From: Chitinispirillum alkaliphilum
Lineage (GTDB): Bacteria > Fibrobacterota > Chitinivibrionia > Chitinivibrionales > Chitinispirillaceae
DNA: 64,000 nt
NCBI GenBank assembly: GCA_001045525.1
Contig: LDWW01000018.1
Location: forward strand, 1-64,000
Reading direction: 5' to 3'
Shown: positions 63,979 to 64,000 of the stretch, piece by piece
Layout: each line of letters opens with the position of its first letter
How positions within the stretch are numbered: position 1 is the first letter of the stretch
Notes under the pieces: generated by a model
The model's input: the letters and a program-made list of their open reading frames with translations, nothing else
Told to the model about the DNA's origin: nothing
Databases searched by the model: none
Program-made: the position numbers and the translations under genes

Positions 63979-64000
63979 CCAGTTATTCCAGTGATAAGTG

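Overview
The window looks like a chromosome segment of a motile, Gram-negative-type bacterium, most likely of the Fibrobacterota (Chitinivibrionia/Chitinispirillum-like). This is an inference from gene families: a TIGR02147/DUF4423 regulator next to a lipoprotein with a 'STETGNP' stretch, a large M6 metalloprotease with a C-terminal sorting-type domain, FadL/OMPP1 and other outer-membrane barrels, a short RpoD, and a long flagellar cluster with FliY, FlbD, MotE and FlhG. No rRNA, tRNA or CRISPR array was seen.

Region 1 (1-8.4 kb) is accessory DNA. It holds decayed Rpn/YhgA-type nuclease genes, two near-identical 100-aa genes, an intact DUF4160-DUF2442 pair and a decayed one, three families of dispersed non-coding repeats, and a minus-strand pair consisting of a DUF2075 ATPase with a nuclease-like N-terminus and a membrane-anchored NERD protein. 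Region 2 (8.4-17.7 kb) holds an unrecognised secreted or anchored protein, a TIGR02147 regulator coupled to a lipoprotein, and the divergent M6 protease. Region 3 (17.7-23.6 kb) has an esterase, an HD hydrolase, a CDP-alcohol phosphatidyltransferase, GloB, RNase HI, an OMPP1 protein and a lipoprotein.

Region 4 (23.8-45.2 kb, all minus strand) is a flagellar/chemotaxis-motor cluster: motE, fliK, flgD, a TIGR02530 gene, flgE, flbD, motA, motB, fliL, fliM, fliY, fliO, fliP, fliQ, fliR, flhB, flhA, flhF, flhG, a membrane protein, fliA, a Lys-rich protein and an HDOD gene. A sequence with sigma-54 -24/-12 spacing lies in front of motE. FlgD carries a tandem duplication of its C-terminal domain, and FlhB has NPTY where NPTH is usual. 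Region 5 (45.6-60.3 kb) is housekeeping: maf, a RodZ-like gene, tatD, a 46-codon membrane microprotein overlapping hisC, hisB, a SPOR lipoprotein, rimO, an FmdB-type gene, obgE, aroF, rpoD, an AraC regulator and an aspartokinase.

Region 6 (60.7-64 kb) ends with the most interesting locus. On the minus strand a 74-codon gene encodes a peptide with nine consecutive Cys-X-(Ser/Asn)-Ala-type repeats, mostly Cys-His-Ser-Ala. Its stop codon overlaps the TTG start of a radical SAM/SPASM enzyme with a PqqD-like N-terminal domain, which in turn overlaps a membrane protein gene by 4 bp. This looks like a compact RiPP-type precursor/maturase/membrane-partner operon, and a -10-like box precedes the peptide gene. 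The product is unknown.
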